DNA of 64,000 nt from Legionella sp. (GCA_030680075.1 JAUXWR010000540.1:88358-152357); one strand, 5' to 3'; shown: positions 1 through 9,414, counted from the first letter of the stretch. Numbers and translations: made by a program. Notes: a model not told the origin generated them from the sequence alone.

Positions 1-190
1 GGCTGACATGTAAAGCGGCCAACAGCAAATTTTGAAAATCATCAAGCTGATTAAATTTTTTCTTGTTAAGTGTTAATTGCTCGTTCAGTTTCCCTGCTGC
101 CAGCTGTAAATTGGCAGTTTCCTGCTCAGGGCATTTAATCTCGTATGTTTTATTAAGTAACCTGATTGAACAGGGTTTGGATGTTGTCAT
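1..190 (-). CDS. zapA: Cell division protein ZapA, partial (C-terminus beyond window edge)
   Basis: Reading the minus strand from the ATG at 190 gives MTTSKPCSIRLLNKTYEIKC followed by PEQET and a leucine-rich helix. This is the N-terminal ZapA fold, with the typical 'xxYxIKCP' signature. ZapA binds FtsZ filaments at the division ring in the cytoplasm and forms antiparallel tetramers. The start at 190 is preferred because GAGG lies eight bases upstream; an in-frame ATG at 208 lacks a ribosome site. The gene diverges from ygfB-pepP, the usual gammaproteobacterial arrangement. About 63 residues are visible and the rest lies left of base 1. Confidence 0.85.
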   Translation of the reverse strand, partial: MTTSKPCSIRLLNKTYEIKCPEQETANLQLAAGKLNEQLTLNKKKFNQLDDFQNLLLAALHVS

Positions 191-242
191 TATCGGCGCC
201 TCAGACATTACGGGTATCGCTACTGTTTAAATAGTAACAATT

Positions 243-271
243 TTGGCTTGTTGGAGCAATTCAGTTATACT
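243..271 (+). promoter_or_regulatory. Candidate sigma-70 promoter of ygfB-pepP-ubiH-ubiI
   Basis: TTGGCT (243-248), a 17-base spacer and TATACT (266-271) match the vegetative consensus at 4/6 and 5/6 positions. The site lies 67 bases before the preferred ygfB start, in the divergent zapA/ygfB gap. It was found by eye and not tested. Confidence 0.5.
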
Positions 272-338
272 TCTTGCGGTCATTATTTGGCGTTTTTTTA
301 AGATTAAAAAATCAGTCATTCGTTTAGTGAGCATCCTT

Positions 339-923
339 ATGTCTTATGAAGATAATCCAAGTCACCTGCCTTCCTGCGATTCATTTGCAGAAAACATCGC
401 TATTCTTAACCTGCCTATTTCATGCAGCGAGCTTCATGGGGTGATGTGTGGTTATTTATGTGCCGGTGCTTTTCATGAGGGCGAAATATACCTGCGCGCC
501 TTGATGGTAAAATTTGAGAAAAATGCGACGACAAGAGTTGCGGCAAAGGCGTTATTTGATGTGTATGAAATAAGCAAACACCAGATTTCCACGATGGATT
601 TCGGGTTTCAGTTATTGTTACCAGAAGACCAGGCCCCTTTAATGGAGCGGGCAGAAGCCTTTAGCGAGTGGTGTGAAGGGTTTACGCAAGGAATAACGTT
701 GGCTGGTATCGATTATGAAGAGCTTGAAGAAGAGGATTCGCAAGAAGCGCTAGAGCATCTCTTTGAATTCGCCCAACTCGATTATGAGGGTTTGGATATT
801 GAGGAAGAAGATGAAAAAGCTCTTATGGAAGTTAATGAATATGCAAGAATGGCCGTGTTACGACTAAGCGGCGATATAAAAGCCAATAAATCCGGTGGTG
901 AATTTTCTGATACAACGCATTAA
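339..923 (+). CDS. ygfB: UPF0149 (YgfB family) protein
   Basis: This 194-residue acidic protein matches the UPF0149/YgfB family (LPISCSELHGVMCGYLCAG; later YARMAVLRL and a Glu/Asp-rich middle). Its position, divergent from zapA and directly before pepP, is the conserved genomic context. The open frame extends up to 243, but the residues before M(339) look like translated promoter, and MSYEDNPSHLPS is a family-like start, so 339 was chosen. YgfB-type proteins have been linked to transcriptional regulation in Pseudomonas; the role here is unknown. pepP begins 12 bases after the stop, suggesting co-transcription. Confidence 0.88.
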   Translation: MSYEDNPSHLPSCDSFAENIAILNLPISCSELHGVMCGYLCAGAFHEGEIYLRALMVKFEKNATTRVAAKALFDVYEISKHQISTMDFGFQLLLPEDQAPLMERAEAFSEWCEGFTQGITLAGIDYEELEEEDSQEALEHLFEFAQLDYEGLDIEEEDEKALMEVNEYARMAVLRLSGDIKANKSGGEFSDTTH

Positions 924-935
924 TAAGGAAATTAA

Positions 936-2243
936 ATGATTACCCAAGAGGAATATCAATCAAGACGACGCCAATTAGCGCAAACCTTGCCCCAAGGCAG
1001 TATTGCCGTTGTTGCAGCAGGCAATGAGTTGCTTCGCAATGGGGATGCTCATTATCGTTTTCGCCAGGCCAGTGATTTCCATTATTTGACCGGTTTTAAT
1101 GAGCCGGAAGCGGTATTATTAGTCGCCGCTGGGGAGTCTGGCGAAAGTTATTTATTTAATCGGGCGCGTAATCCTGCCGCAGAACAATGGACAGGCAAAC
1201 GCCTGGGACAGGAAGGTGCCTGCCAGGTTTTGGCAATGAATGAAGCCTTCCCTATCGAGACGCTTCCAACGCGTTTACCCGATTTTTTTGCCAATAAAAC
1301 AGCCGTTTATTATGCTCTTGGTCGCGATAACCATCTTGATAATCTTGTTTTGCAAACGGTACAACTCTTGAAAGGTCAAGTAAGGCGCGGCGTTAAAGCG
1401 CCGGCGTCTTTAAGTGATATTGAGCCTGTCATCAGTGAAATGCGATTGTTTAAGAGTGATGCGGAAGTGGCTTTAATGCGGCGTGCGGCAGCAATTTCCG
1501 TCGAGGCTCACAAGCGGGCGATGAGGGCGTGTCAAACGCTTGAGAATGAGCATCAACTGGAAGCTGAGTTGATTTATGAATTCAGCCGTCACGGGTGTCG
1601 AAGTGTTGCCTACGATCCCATTGTGGGCGGAGGTGCTAATGCGTGTATTCTTCACTACACCGAAAATAATCAACCGCTCAAACGAGGGGATCTGGTATTA
1701 ATAGACGCGGGCGGCGAATTTGAAAATTACGCTGCCGATATTACCCGCACATTTCCTGTTAATGGGAAATTTAGCGAGCCGCAACGACAAATCTATGAAC
1801 TCGTGCTCGCCGCTCAAAAAGCCGGGATTTCCTGTATTAAACCGGGTGTCGCCTGGCCTGTTATCCAGGAGACGATGGTACGCATTTTAACCACAGGCCT
1901 TTGTGAGTTAGGGCTATTACAAGGTGATGTTGATACCTTAATCGCCAATGAAGCGTATAAGCCTTTTTACATGCATAACTCGGGTCATTGGCTGGGGTTG
2001 GATGTTCACGATAGCGGTCTTTATAAAATAAATAACGAGTGGCGTCTGCTTCAACCCGGGATGGTACTGACCGTGGAGCCTGGTTTGTATATTAGTGCCA
2101 ACATGGACGGTGTTGATGAGCGGTGGTGGAATATCGGTGTGCGCATTGAAGACGATATTTTTGTCACTAAAGAGGGTCATGAGAATCTCACCGCGGCTTT
2201 ACCGGTGGAAATTACTGATATTGAGGCTTTAATGCGTGATTAA
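936..2243 (+). CDS. pepP: Xaa-Pro aminopeptidase P
   Basis: This 435-residue protein has the normal length for PepP, a cytosolic di-metal exopeptidase that removes an N-terminal residue preceding proline. An N-terminal AMP_N domain (roughly 1-130) is followed by the pita-bread catalytic domain. The metal ligands are visible: Asp in LIDAGGEF, Asp in AADITRTF, His in HNSGHWLG, Glu in TVEPGLYI and Glu in GVRIEDDI. AAGGA lies five to nine bases before the ATG. The stop codon lies inside the start of ubiH (8-base overlap), so the two are probably translationally coupled. Confidence 0.96.
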   Translation: MITQEEYQSRRRQLAQTLPQGSIAVVAAGNELLRNGDAHYRFRQASDFHYLTGFNEPEAVLLVAAGESGESYLFNRARNPAAEQWTGKRLGQEGACQVLAMNEAFPIETLPTRLPDFFANKTAVYYALGRDNHLDNLVLQTVQLLKGQVRRGVKAPASLSDIEPVISEMRLFKSDAEVALMRRAAAISVEAHKRAMRACQTLENEHQLEAELIYEFSRHGCRSVAYDPIVGGGANACILHYTENNQPLKRGDLVLIDAGGEFENYAADITRTFPVNGKFSEPQRQIYELVLAAQKAGISCIKPGVAWPVIQETMVRILTTGLCELGLLQGDVDTLIANEAYKPFYMHNSGHWLGLDVHDSGLYKINNEWRLLQPGMVLTVEPGLYISANMDGVDERWWNIGVRIEDDIFVTKEGHENLTAALPVEITDIEALMRD

Positions 2244-3435
2244 GCAACAAGTTGATATTTTAATTATTGGCGGCGGGCTTACGGGTGCTACTTTGATGCG
2301 CGCTTTAGCGGGCAAAGGATATAGCACATTGTTAGTCGAGGCTAATTCATTTGCTGACAGAATAAGCCCTGATTTTGACGCGCGTACCATCGCTTTGTCG
2401 CCAGCCAGTGTGCGCATCCTTAAAAAATTATCCTTATGGTCTTTGCTCAGCAAAGATGCAACACCCATAGAGTCCATTCATGTGTCGGAGCAAGGTCGTT
2501 TTGGCACGGCATTTTTAGAGAGTGATGCTCATAATCTGCTTGGTTTTGTGGTTGAAATGCAACATATTAGCCGAGCCTTGCATCACCTGCTTGATAGTAA
2601 AAAAATACTTGCCCCAGCTATGCTTACAGCGCTTGATAGCGAAACAGGTTTGGCTGCCATAAAACAGGGTAATAAAGACTACCAGGTGCAGGCAACAATG
2701 GTCGTTGCGGCTGATGGGGCGCATTCGACGGTGCGGCGTTTATCTGGTATGGACGTTAATGTAAAAGATTATAACCAGCAAGCAATAATTGCCAATATTG
2801 GCTTAAGTCGTTCGCATGCCAATAGCGCTTATGAGCGTTTCACGCCCTCAGGCCCCTTGGCGATGCTCCCGATGACGAATAAGCGCGCCTCATTAGTCTG
2901 GGCTTTATCACCAGCGGAGGCGACTCGGTATATGACGATGAATGATAAGGATTTTCTTAAAAATTTACAGCTTGCTTTTGGTTATCGGTTGGGGCGATTT
3001 ACCAAAGCCGGTAAACGGTTTGTTTATCCTTTATCTCAAGCCATTATGCTAAAACAAACAGCGTGGCCGCTCGTTTTTGTAGGCAATGCGGCTCATACGC
3101 TGCATCCTGTTGCAGGCCAGGGATTTAATCTTGGCTTACGTGATGTGGCGACTTTAGCGCAATGCATTATTCAACATGGCCTTAATCCTAATATGTTGAC
3201 TCAGTACCAATTATTACGTCGCTATGACCAGCAATCCATCGCGCGCTTTACCGATGGCCTGGTAAATGTGTTTACTACGCCACTCCCGGGCCTCGGATTG
3301 TTGCGTGGCTTGGGTTTGCTCGCGGTTGATAATATTGCCGGGTTAAAAATGGCACTAACCCATCATGCCCGCGGTTTTGCGGGTATTGTTCCTGATTTGG
3401 TGTGTGGTATAGAGCTTGAGTCTTCGGAGGCATGA
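2236..3435 (+). CDS. ubiH: 2-octaprenyl-6-methoxyphenol hydroxylase UbiH
   Basis: This 399-residue FAD-dependent aromatic hydroxylase of ubiquinone synthesis acts at the inner face of the cytoplasmic membrane. It has an N-terminal dinucleotide site (IIGGGLTGATLMRALAG), a central DG motif (VVAADGAHSTVRRLSG) and the C-terminal FAD motif (GNAAHTLHPVAGQGFNLGLRD). The start is a GTG inside the pepP 3' end. It overlaps the next hydroxylase by four bases. UbiH and UbiI paralogues are hard to separate by eye; the first position after pepP favours UbiH. Confidence 0.92.
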   Translation: MIKQQVDILIIGGGLTGATLMRALAGKGYSTLLVEANSFADRISPDFDARTIALSPASVRILKKLSLWSLLSKDATPIESIHVSEQGRFGTAFLESDAHNLLGFVVEMQHISRALHHLLDSKKILAPAMLTALDSETGLAAIKQGNKDYQVQATMVVAADGAHSTVRRLSGMDVNVKDYNQQAIIANIGLSRSHANSAYERFTPSGPLAMLPMTNKRASLVWALSPAEATRYMTMNDKDFLKNLQLAFGYRLGRFTKAGKRFVYPLSQAIMLKQTAWPLVFVGNAAHTLHPVAGQGFNLGLRDVATLAQCIIQHGLNPNMLTQYQLLRRYDQQSIARFTDGLVNVFTTPLPGLGLLRGLGLLAVDNIAGLKMALTHHARGFAGIVPDLVCGIELESSEA

Positions 3436-4595
3436 TGCAGAAACCTTATGATGTATTAGTGATTGGTGGCGGCATTATTGGATTAACCGCGGCGTTAGCG
3501 ATGGCTGCTCGTGATTTCACGGTGGCAGTTATTGACAAAGGTTCTTTTAACGTAACATCCGCTGTACCTGATCCGCGCGTTTTTGCCATCAACCAGGCAT
3601 CAAGAGCGTTGTTTGAGCAATTGGATGTATGGTCATTAATTGATTCAGCACGCATTTCTCCTTATCAGCGCATGCATGTCTGGGATGCCGCCAATGGTGC
3701 TTGTATCGATTTTGATGCTCGCACCATTGCAGAAGCTGAGTTAGGCGTTATTCTTGAAGAGTCAGCCATTAAAGAAGCTCTGTTAAAACGCATCGCAACC
3801 TCGAAAAATATTACCTGTTTTCCAGAGAATTCAGTTGCACGAGTGGTTAGCACCGAAGACGTTATCACCGTTGAGGGCCGGCAGCTAAGCCTGCAAGGCC
3901 GACTATTGATCGTTGCAGACGGCGGCGAATCACACACCCGCAGTCTCTTAAAAGTGGCCATTACCACATGGCCCTATCATCAGCACGCGGTGGTCGCGAC
4001 TGTCACCACCGAAAAGGCGCATCAAAAGACCGCCTGGCAAGTATTTAATGCTGATGGCCCCTTGGCATTTTTGCCTTTGAATGACAGTCATCAATGCTCT
4101 ATTGTTTGGTCGACTACGCCAAAGCATGCAAACCATCTGACAACAATGTCAGATAATGAATTTAACGACGCGCTGGCAGCGGCTTTTGCCGGGAAATTGG
4201 GAAAAGTAGCCCTCCAGAGCAAGCGCTATCAATTTCCATTAACCATGCGCCACGTGAAACACTATGTCGGGCACAACTGGATTTTAATGGGAGACGCGGC
4301 CCATACGATTCATCCATTGGCAGGTCTTGGGTTAAATGTTGGATTAGCTGATATAACCTCATGGCTTGCCTGCCTTGATGCGTCATCTAACCGTTTTTCC
4401 AAAAAAGCCTTGAGCGCTTATCAACGGCAACGCAAATATGCCGTCTGGCAGATTATTGGGTTAATGAGCGGATTGAAAACCCTTTTCGCCAATCCTCTGC
4501 CGCCTATTGTTGTATTACGCGGGTTAGGTCTTGGCTTATGTAACCGACTGTCTCCCCTTAAACGGTTATTTATTGCTCATGCGGCGGGAAGTTAG
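3432..4595 (+). CDS. ubiI: FAD-dependent ubiquinone hydroxylase, UbiI/VisC family
   Basis: This second FAD monooxygenase of 387 residues has VIGGGIIGLTAALAMAAR at the N-terminus, a LLIVADGGESHTRSLL DG motif, and GDAAHTIHPLAGLGLNVGLAD near the end. It is the UbiI/VisC type enzyme that usually follows ubiH and hydroxylates another ring position of the polyprenyl phenol. The ATGA junction with ubiH implies coupled translation. After the stop, CCAAATT (4603-4609) and AATTTGG (4625-4631) form a weak inverted repeat without a T-run, so termination before the efflux genes is uncertain. Confidence 0.88.
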   Translation: MMQKPYDVLVIGGGIIGLTAALAMAARDFTVAVIDKGSFNVTSAVPDPRVFAINQASRALFEQLDVWSLIDSARISPYQRMHVWDAANGACIDFDARTIAEAELGVILEESAIKEALLKRIATSKNITCFPENSVARVVSTEDVITVEGRQLSLQGRLLIVADGGESHTRSLLKVAITTWPYHQHAVVATVTTEKAHQKTAWQVFNADGPLAFLPLNDSHQCSIVWSTTPKHANHLTTMSDNEFNDALAAAFAGKLGKVALQSKRYQFPLTMRHVKHYVGHNWILMGDAAHTIHPLAGLGLNVGLADITSWLACLDASSNRFSKKALSAYQRQRKYAVWQIIGLMSGLKTLFANPLPPIVVLRGLGLGLCNRLSPLKRLFIAHAAGS

Positions 4596-4680
4596 TGGGC
4601 TACCAAATTCACGTTAAGATGGTAAATTTGGCGAAAATGTGGTTTAATTTTAAACATGATTGTATTTAAGGTTGGGTTTG

Positions 4681-6318
4681 GTGTCTTTGTTAATCAATAG
4701 GCAGATTTTATTAGTCTTAAGCGTTGCTTTGGCTAATTGTCTGGTATTGCCCAGTCTTAACGCAGCACTACCTGTATCTTCTCCACAGGAAAATAGTGCG
4801 CTATATCGGTGGCTAACTAATCCGGTGGAAGAGGCTTTGCATGTCGCTGAAGGGAATTTTCGTCTGCAAAAGGCAATTGCCAACCCTGAATACATGCTGA
4901 AAAGCTGGGTAGAGTTACCCGCATCCCCGCAGGCTAAAAATAAAAAGGTTCAGCATTTAAGCCTAAGGGAAGCCATTTTATTAGCACTTCGTTATAACCC
5001 CAATATTCAAAATGCGGAGTTGGATAGAATTATCCAACGCTATCAACTTCGTATAGCCCATAATGAATTTGAATTACAGTATGCCCTGGCAGGTGCGGGC
5101 GTTATTGAAAAAACCCGATTCAGTGGAATCGGCAATGCGACCAATCACACCTTAATCGCAACGCCAGAAGGCAGCCTCAGAACTAAGCTGGGAACCCAGG
5201 CTTCGTTAAAACTCGATAACAACGTATCCATGTATAACAATTACACACCAGTGCTTAACCTCTCGGTAACTCAGCCCTTACTGCGCGGCTTTGGAAAAAG
5301 TGCCAATGAAGCGGGTTTGTTGGATGCGATTGATAATGAATGGATGAATAAGGTCAACCTGCAACAGGCAGTTGCTGATCAGGTAACAGAAGTCATTGTT
5401 GCCTACCGTAACCTTATTTTAAGCGGCAACAATCTGGAAAACCAGCAACGGCAATTAAAAGAGGCTAAAATTTCTTTTAATATTAATGAGAAGAAAATTG
5501 AAGCCGGTCAACTAGAGCCAACCGGCAATATTCAACAGTCTTATCAAATTGAATCATTAAGTTTAATGGTTGAACAGGCAGAAAATGAATTTAAAACCGC
5601 GGCTCAGAACTTGTTGCAAACCATAGGCCTTGATCCTGAAATGCGCCTGGCTGTTCCCAATGATGTGCAAGTGGATAAAATTCTGGTGCCGAATCTTAAG
5701 CGTTCTATTGCTATAGCGCTTGAGCATAATACGCAGTATCTCGCCCAAAAAATGACCATGCGCGCTGACGAAAGAGCGTATAAGGTGAGTAAAAATCAGC
5801 AACTCTGGCAACTGGATGCCGGTGCAAGTGTGCAAAGCGGCATGGTAACGGATGTGGATGGTAATGTGGGTCTTCGCGGCATCTATAACGGTCGCAATAC
5901 GAATGAAAACGCGCGCCTTACCTTAACTATTCCTTTAAATGATGTGAACAGGCGAAGCAAATTAATCAATGCAAAAGTGAAGCTGGAAAAAGACCGGCTT
6001 AATTTACTTGCGATGAGACGCGCTTTAATTACTACCATTACCAACACTATAAATAATATCAAGAGCCAGGCTAAACGCTATCAGCTTGCTGAAAAACAAG
6101 TTAAATTAGCGGCTCAATCGTATGATTTGGAAAAGAAAAAACAACAGGCAGGAATCGCGACGGCACTTGATGTCAGTAACACCCAAAATCAATTAATTCA
6201 GGCGCAGGCCGGGTTAATTAGCGCCAAAATTTCTTATCTTAACCAACTTTCTGCCTTACAGCGATTATTGGGAACAACACTCGATGAATGGCAAATCAAA
6301 CTCAGGTATGGCCAATGA
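4681..6318 (+). CDS. TolC-family outer membrane efflux protein
   Basis: This protein of 545 residues from the GTG at 4681 (552 from an upstream TTG at 4660) has a signal peptide ending near SLNAA. Two repeated outer-membrane-factor domains follow, typified by 'SLREAILLALRYNPNIQNAE', 'LNLSVTQPLLRGFG' and long coiled helices rich in Ala, Gln and Asn. Such proteins form the trimeric outer-membrane/periplasmic channel of tripartite pumps. AAGG at 4668-4671 favours GTG 4681 over TTG 4660. The stop overlaps the adaptor gene start (ATGA), so channel, adaptor and ABC parts form one operon. Confidence 0.9.
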   Translation: MSLLINRQILLVLSVALANCLVLPSLNAALPVSSPQENSALYRWLTNPVEEALHVAEGNFRLQKAIANPEYMLKSWVELPASPQAKNKKVQHLSLREAILLALRYNPNIQNAELDRIIQRYQLRIAHNEFELQYALAGAGVIEKTRFSGIGNATNHTLIATPEGSLRTKLGTQASLKLDNNVSMYNNYTPVLNLSVTQPLLRGFGKSANEAGLLDAIDNEWMNKVNLQQAVADQVTEVIVAYRNLILSGNNLENQQRQLKEAKISFNINEKKIEAGQLEPTGNIQQSYQIESLSLMVEQAENEFKTAAQNLLQTIGLDPEMRLAVPNDVQVDKILVPNLKRSIAIALEHNTQYLAQKMTMRADERAYKVSKNQQLWQLDAGASVQSGMVTDVDGNVGLRGIYNGRNTNENARLTLTIPLNDVNRRSKLINAKVKLEKDRLNLLAMRRALITTITNTINNIKSQAKRYQLAEKQVKLAAQSYDLEKKKQQAGIATALDVSNTQNQLIQAQAGLISAKISYLNQLSALQRLLGTTLDEWQIKLRYGQ

Positions 6319-7463
6319 CAATGAAATTACGTTTAACAATAATTTTCCTCATAACGATAAGCCTTGTTAGTGGCTGTGGTTCATCGGACAGGGCTGACAA
6401 ACCCAAAGAACAAACCTCAGTAGTTAAGGCTGAACCCATTCATAAAACCTTGTTTTTTACGGGCACGATTCAACCCTTGCAAGAGAGCACCATTACAAGC
6501 CCCATCGACGCAGTCGTTGAAACGATGAATTATCACTATGGGCAAATGGTTAATAAAGATGACATTGTGGTTACCCTGAACTCCAGTGAATTACAACGAC
6601 AATACAATGATACGCTTACGGAATATTTAAAAGCGAAAGACAATTTCAGTGTTGCAAATGCGAAATTTACTGGCACGCAAAATTTATGGGACGCAGGCTT
6701 ATTATCCAAAAACAATTTCTTAAGTGAAAAATCAAGTCTCGATACCGCACGCGTTACTTTGATGCAAGCAACCAGAAAGCTTACTGAAATGTTAGAAAAA
6801 ATGGATGACACAGATGAGAGTTTATCCAATCTCAGTATTGCTGAATTCGATAAAGTGCGGCAAGCCTTAACGGGTAAGCATAACCTGATTCATCTAAGAG
6901 CGCCGACTAACGGTGTTTTACTTTACCCGCCAAAAGCGAATGATGACAAAACAGGTCGCTTGGCTGTGGGCTCCTCGGTCAAAGCGGGGCAGGTTTTTGG
7001 TTTGGTGGGCAATCTCTCGGGCATAAGTGTTGAAATTGATGTGCCAGAGATTGATATTGATAAAATTCACACCGGCATGAAGGCTACCATCACGGGGGTA
7101 GCTTTAGGTAGGCAAAAGCTACACGGCGAACTCGTGGCCGTTAACGCACAGGCTTCAGGCAATAGTAGCAATGCGCTGCCTTCTTTTAGCGCGGTGGTCG
7201 AAGTGAAGCAATTGAGCGATGAAGAGCGCCGCTGGATAAAAGTCGGTATGAGCGCCTCCATTGAGTTACTGGTGGAAGGTGATAATCAGTTAATGGTTCC
7301 AATCGCGGCCGTCTTTCAGGAAAAAGGCCTCTCCATGGTTACCATTCGTAAGCCTGATGGAACGTTGACCAAACAACCTGTTTCAACGGGTGCTGCAGAA
7401 GCTGATAAAGTCATAATTGATTCGGGCTTAAAGGCCGGTGATGTGGTGGTTTATGGTAAGTGA
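6315..7463 (+). CDS. HlyD/MacA-type periplasmic adaptor lipoprotein
   Basis: From the ATG at 6315 the 382-residue product starts MTMKLRLTIIFLITISLVSG and then Cys, a lipoprotein signal peptide with lipobox LVSGC. The barrel-sandwich (lipoyl-like) halves flank a helical hairpin (roughly 80-190, KLTEMLEKMDDTDESL region), followed by beta-barrel and membrane-proximal domains ending in GLKAGDVVVYGK. It would link the inner-membrane ABC permease to the TolC-like channel. The frame is open further upstream (6288), but that region is the tail of the preceding gene. It overlaps the ATPase gene by 11 bases. Confidence 0.9.
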   Translation: MTMKLRLTIIFLITISLVSGCGSSDRADKPKEQTSVVKAEPIHKTLFFTGTIQPLQESTITSPIDAVVETMNYHYGQMVNKDDIVVTLNSSELQRQYNDTLTEYLKAKDNFSVANAKFTGTQNLWDAGLLSKNNFLSEKSSLDTARVTLMQATRKLTEMLEKMDDTDESLSNLSIAEFDKVRQALTGKHNLIHLRAPTNGVLLYPPKANDDKTGRLAVGSSVKAGQVFGLVGNLSGISVEIDVPEIDIDKIHTGMKATITGVALGRQKLHGELVAVNAQASGNSSNALPSFSAVVEVKQLSDEERRWIKVGMSASIELLVEGDNQLMVPIAAVFQEKGLSMVTIRKPDGTLTKQPVSTGAAEADKVIIDSGLKAGDVVVYGK

Positions 7464-8142
7464 TGCGTTTATTAGCATTAAAAATTTGACCAAATCTTAC
7501 GCCATCGGGGGTGTGAGTAGCCAGGTTTTAAAGCAGGTGTCGTTAACCGTTAACAAAGGGGAATTGGTCGCTATTGTAGGCGCGTCTGGTTCCGGCAAAT
7601 CCACTTTGATGAATATTATCGGCTTGCTTGATAAAGGTGATAGTGGTGAGTATCTGTTGAATAATCGCAATATTGCTGATTTAAGCCAGGATGAGTTGGC
7701 TGTTTTGCGCAATCAGCACATTGGCTTTGTATTCCAGCAATTTAATTTATTACCGCGTTTTAATGCGCGCCAAAATGTGGCTTTACCTTTAATTTATCGC
7801 AATGTTGCCGCCGCGGATATTGAGAAGCGGGTTATGCAGGCATTAACACGCGTGGGCATGCAATCGTTCGCCTCGCATCGTCCGACCCAACTATCGGGCG
7901 GCCAACAGCAACGCGTGGCTATTGCGCGTGCTCTGGTTGGGGAGCCTGAAGTAATTCTCGCTGATGAGCCAACGGGGGCGCTCGATTCGCGCACCGGTAC
8001 GGATGTGTTGAATTTGTTTTTAGCACTTAATGCAGAAGGGCGAACTATCATTATGGTGACTCATGATGAACAGGTAGCAGCGCAGTGTTCCCGCCGGGTT
8101 ACGATGGCTGATGGCGAAATAATCGCTGAGGCGCGTCAATGA
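7453..8142 (+). CDS. ABC transporter ATPase, MacB/LolD-like
   Basis: This 229-residue ABC ATPase has a Walker A motif GASGSGKST, Q-loop region FVFQQFNLLPRF, signature LSGGQQQRVAIARAL, Walker B VILADEPTGALD and switch His in MVTHD. The sequence is of the MacB/LolD/FtsE class that powers mechanotransmission rather than classical transport. The start at 7453 (MVSDAFISIKNL) is chosen because the five upstream residues (MMWWF) are translated adaptor sequence. It overlaps the permease by four bases (ATGA). In E. coli MacB, ATPase and permease are one polypeptide; here they are split. Confidence 0.93.
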   Translation: MVSDAFISIKNLTKSYAIGGVSSQVLKQVSLTVNKGELVAIVGASGSGKSTLMNIIGLLDKGDSGEYLLNNRNIADLSQDELAVLRNQHIGFVFQQFNLLPRFNARQNVALPLIYRNVAAADIEKRVMQALTRVGMQSFASHRPTQLSGGQQQRVAIARALVGEPEVILADEPTGALDSRTGTDVLNLFLALNAEGRTIIMVTHDEQVAAQCSRRVTMADGEIIAEARQ

Positions 8143-9332
8143 ACCTTCTTGGGCATTGCCAACAGGCTTTAAGTAATTTAGGCGCGGCGAAATTACGATC
8201 GTTTTTGGCAGTCCTTGGCATTTTAGTGGGCACGGCGGCTGTAGTTGCTCTAATTAGCTGCGGCCAGTTAGCCACAGAAAAAGCGCTTGAGCAGTTTAGG
8301 TCCCTCGGCACTAATTTATTATCGGTGTCAGTTTTTCAGAAAGAGCAAGATGGGTCTCAAGGGGGCGGGAATCAAGTTCCACTGGCATTGTGGCGTCAAA
8401 TACCGAACCACATTCCTTATGTGCTCCATGTAGCACCTTACGCCACCGCTTATCAACCAGTGAGTTTTGAAGGGCATGATTTGAAGGGGCCAATCATTGG
8501 CGCTGATGAATCGCTGGCTCGTATTATCAATATACAGGTTGCACAGGGTAATTTTGTATCCTTTGTGGATACGTTTGAGCATTTTTGTGTGATTGGTGAC
8601 AGTGTTGCCCGTCAAATGCAACTGGTGAGTCTTGATTCACCTATTGGCAAGCAATTGCGCATTGGTCAGTCGCTCTATACGGTCATTGGGGTGCTTGCTC
8701 CCTGGCAAGAAAGCGGATTTTTTAATGAGGATATTAATCAGGCAGTTATTATTCCCGTGGCTGGAATATCCTTGGTAAGCAAAAACAGTAAAATTAACAA
8801 TGCGATAATGTTATTAAAGCCTGATAGTCCTATTGATGATGTTATTGATGAGATTAAGCAATTAATTAACAATGCAGCCCCGAAATTAACGGTTTTTTCT
8901 CGCAGTGCCAAACAAATTATTGCCAGCATGGAAAGTCAGGGACGGATTTTTACCCTGCTTTTAGGGGTAATTGGCGGTATTTCGCTTCTTGTCGGGGGAA
9001 TAGGCATCATGAATGTCATGCTGGTATCGGTCAGTGAGCGGAAAAAAGAAATTGGAATTCGTAAGGCTGTGGGGGCTAAAAACAGTGAAATTCAACATCT
9101 GTTTTTAATCGAGTCAGTAATGCTCTCACTTTTAGGGGGCGGCTTGGGTGTTTTTTTAGGGCTACTTTTTACGCGCGTCGTTGCCTATTTCAGTGATTGG
9201 ACCTTTGTTATTTATTTTATGCCGCCTTTGTCAGGTTTTGCGGTATCGTTTGTAACGGGCATCTTTTTTGGATTTTACCCCGCCAGGCGTGCGGCAAAGA
9301 TGGAGCCGATTGTTTCTTTGCGCAGTGAATAA
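8139..9332 (+). CDS. ABC transporter permease, MacB/FtsX type
   Basis: This 397-residue protein has the MacB topology: one N-terminal membrane helix (SFLAVLGILVGTAAVVALI), a periplasmic domain of about 200 residues (MacB_PCD), then three C-terminal helices in an FtsX domain (GVIGGISLLVGGIGIMNVML, SVMLSLLGGGLGVFLGLLF and a final helix). SERKKEIGIRKAVGA is the conserved coupling segment. With the preceding ATPase, lipoprotein adaptor and TolC-like channel it makes a complete MacAB-TolC-like pump. The substrate is unknown; macrolides, peptides, haem precursors or lipoproteins are all possible by family. Confidence 0.92.
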   Translation: MNLLGHCQQALSNLGAAKLRSFLAVLGILVGTAAVVALISCGQLATEKALEQFRSLGTNLLSVSVFQKEQDGSQGGGNQVPLALWRQIPNHIPYVLHVAPYATAYQPVSFEGHDLKGPIIGADESLARIINIQVAQGNFVSFVDTFEHFCVIGDSVARQMQLVSLDSPIGKQLRIGQSLYTVIGVLAPWQESGFFNEDINQAVIIPVAGISLVSKNSKINNAIMLLKPDSPIDDVIDEIKQLINNAAPKLTVFSRSAKQIIASMESQGRIFTLLLGVIGGISLLVGGIGIMNVMLVSVSERKKEIGIRKAVGAKNSEIQHLFLIESVMLSLLGGGLGVFLGLLFTRVVAYFSDWTFVIYFMPPLSGFAVSFVTGIFFGFYPARRAAKMEPIVSLRSE

Positions 9333-9359
9333 CCGCGTCAAAAACGGCACCCTGACATT

Positions 9360-9396
9360 GGTGGGCACGTCGCTAACGCGTCTTTGCCCACCCTAC
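9360..9396. repeat. REP-like palindrome, GGTGGGC/GCCCACC family
   Basis: GGTGGGC at 9360-9366 pairs with GCCCACC at 9386-9392, enclosing ACGTCGCT and CTTT-rich loop sequence. The same element, with the same GGTGGGCACGTCGCT start and TTTGCCCACCCTAC end, recurs at 44.6 kb. It lies between convergent genes and could also act as a bidirectional transcription barrier. Confidence 0.75.
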
Positions 9397-9414
9397 GGTC
9401 TAAATCCGGCTTAA

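Noticed and set aside
4246..4261. parS-like site TGCGCCACGTGAAACA
   Set aside because: It matches the chromosomal parS consensus at 13 of 16 bases, but only one half is intact, and it lies inside ubiI about 34 kb from parB; likely chance.
4603..4631. Terminator between ubiI and the efflux operon
   Set aside because: CCAAATT/AATTTGG is a weak AT-rich stem with a 15-base loop and no T-run.
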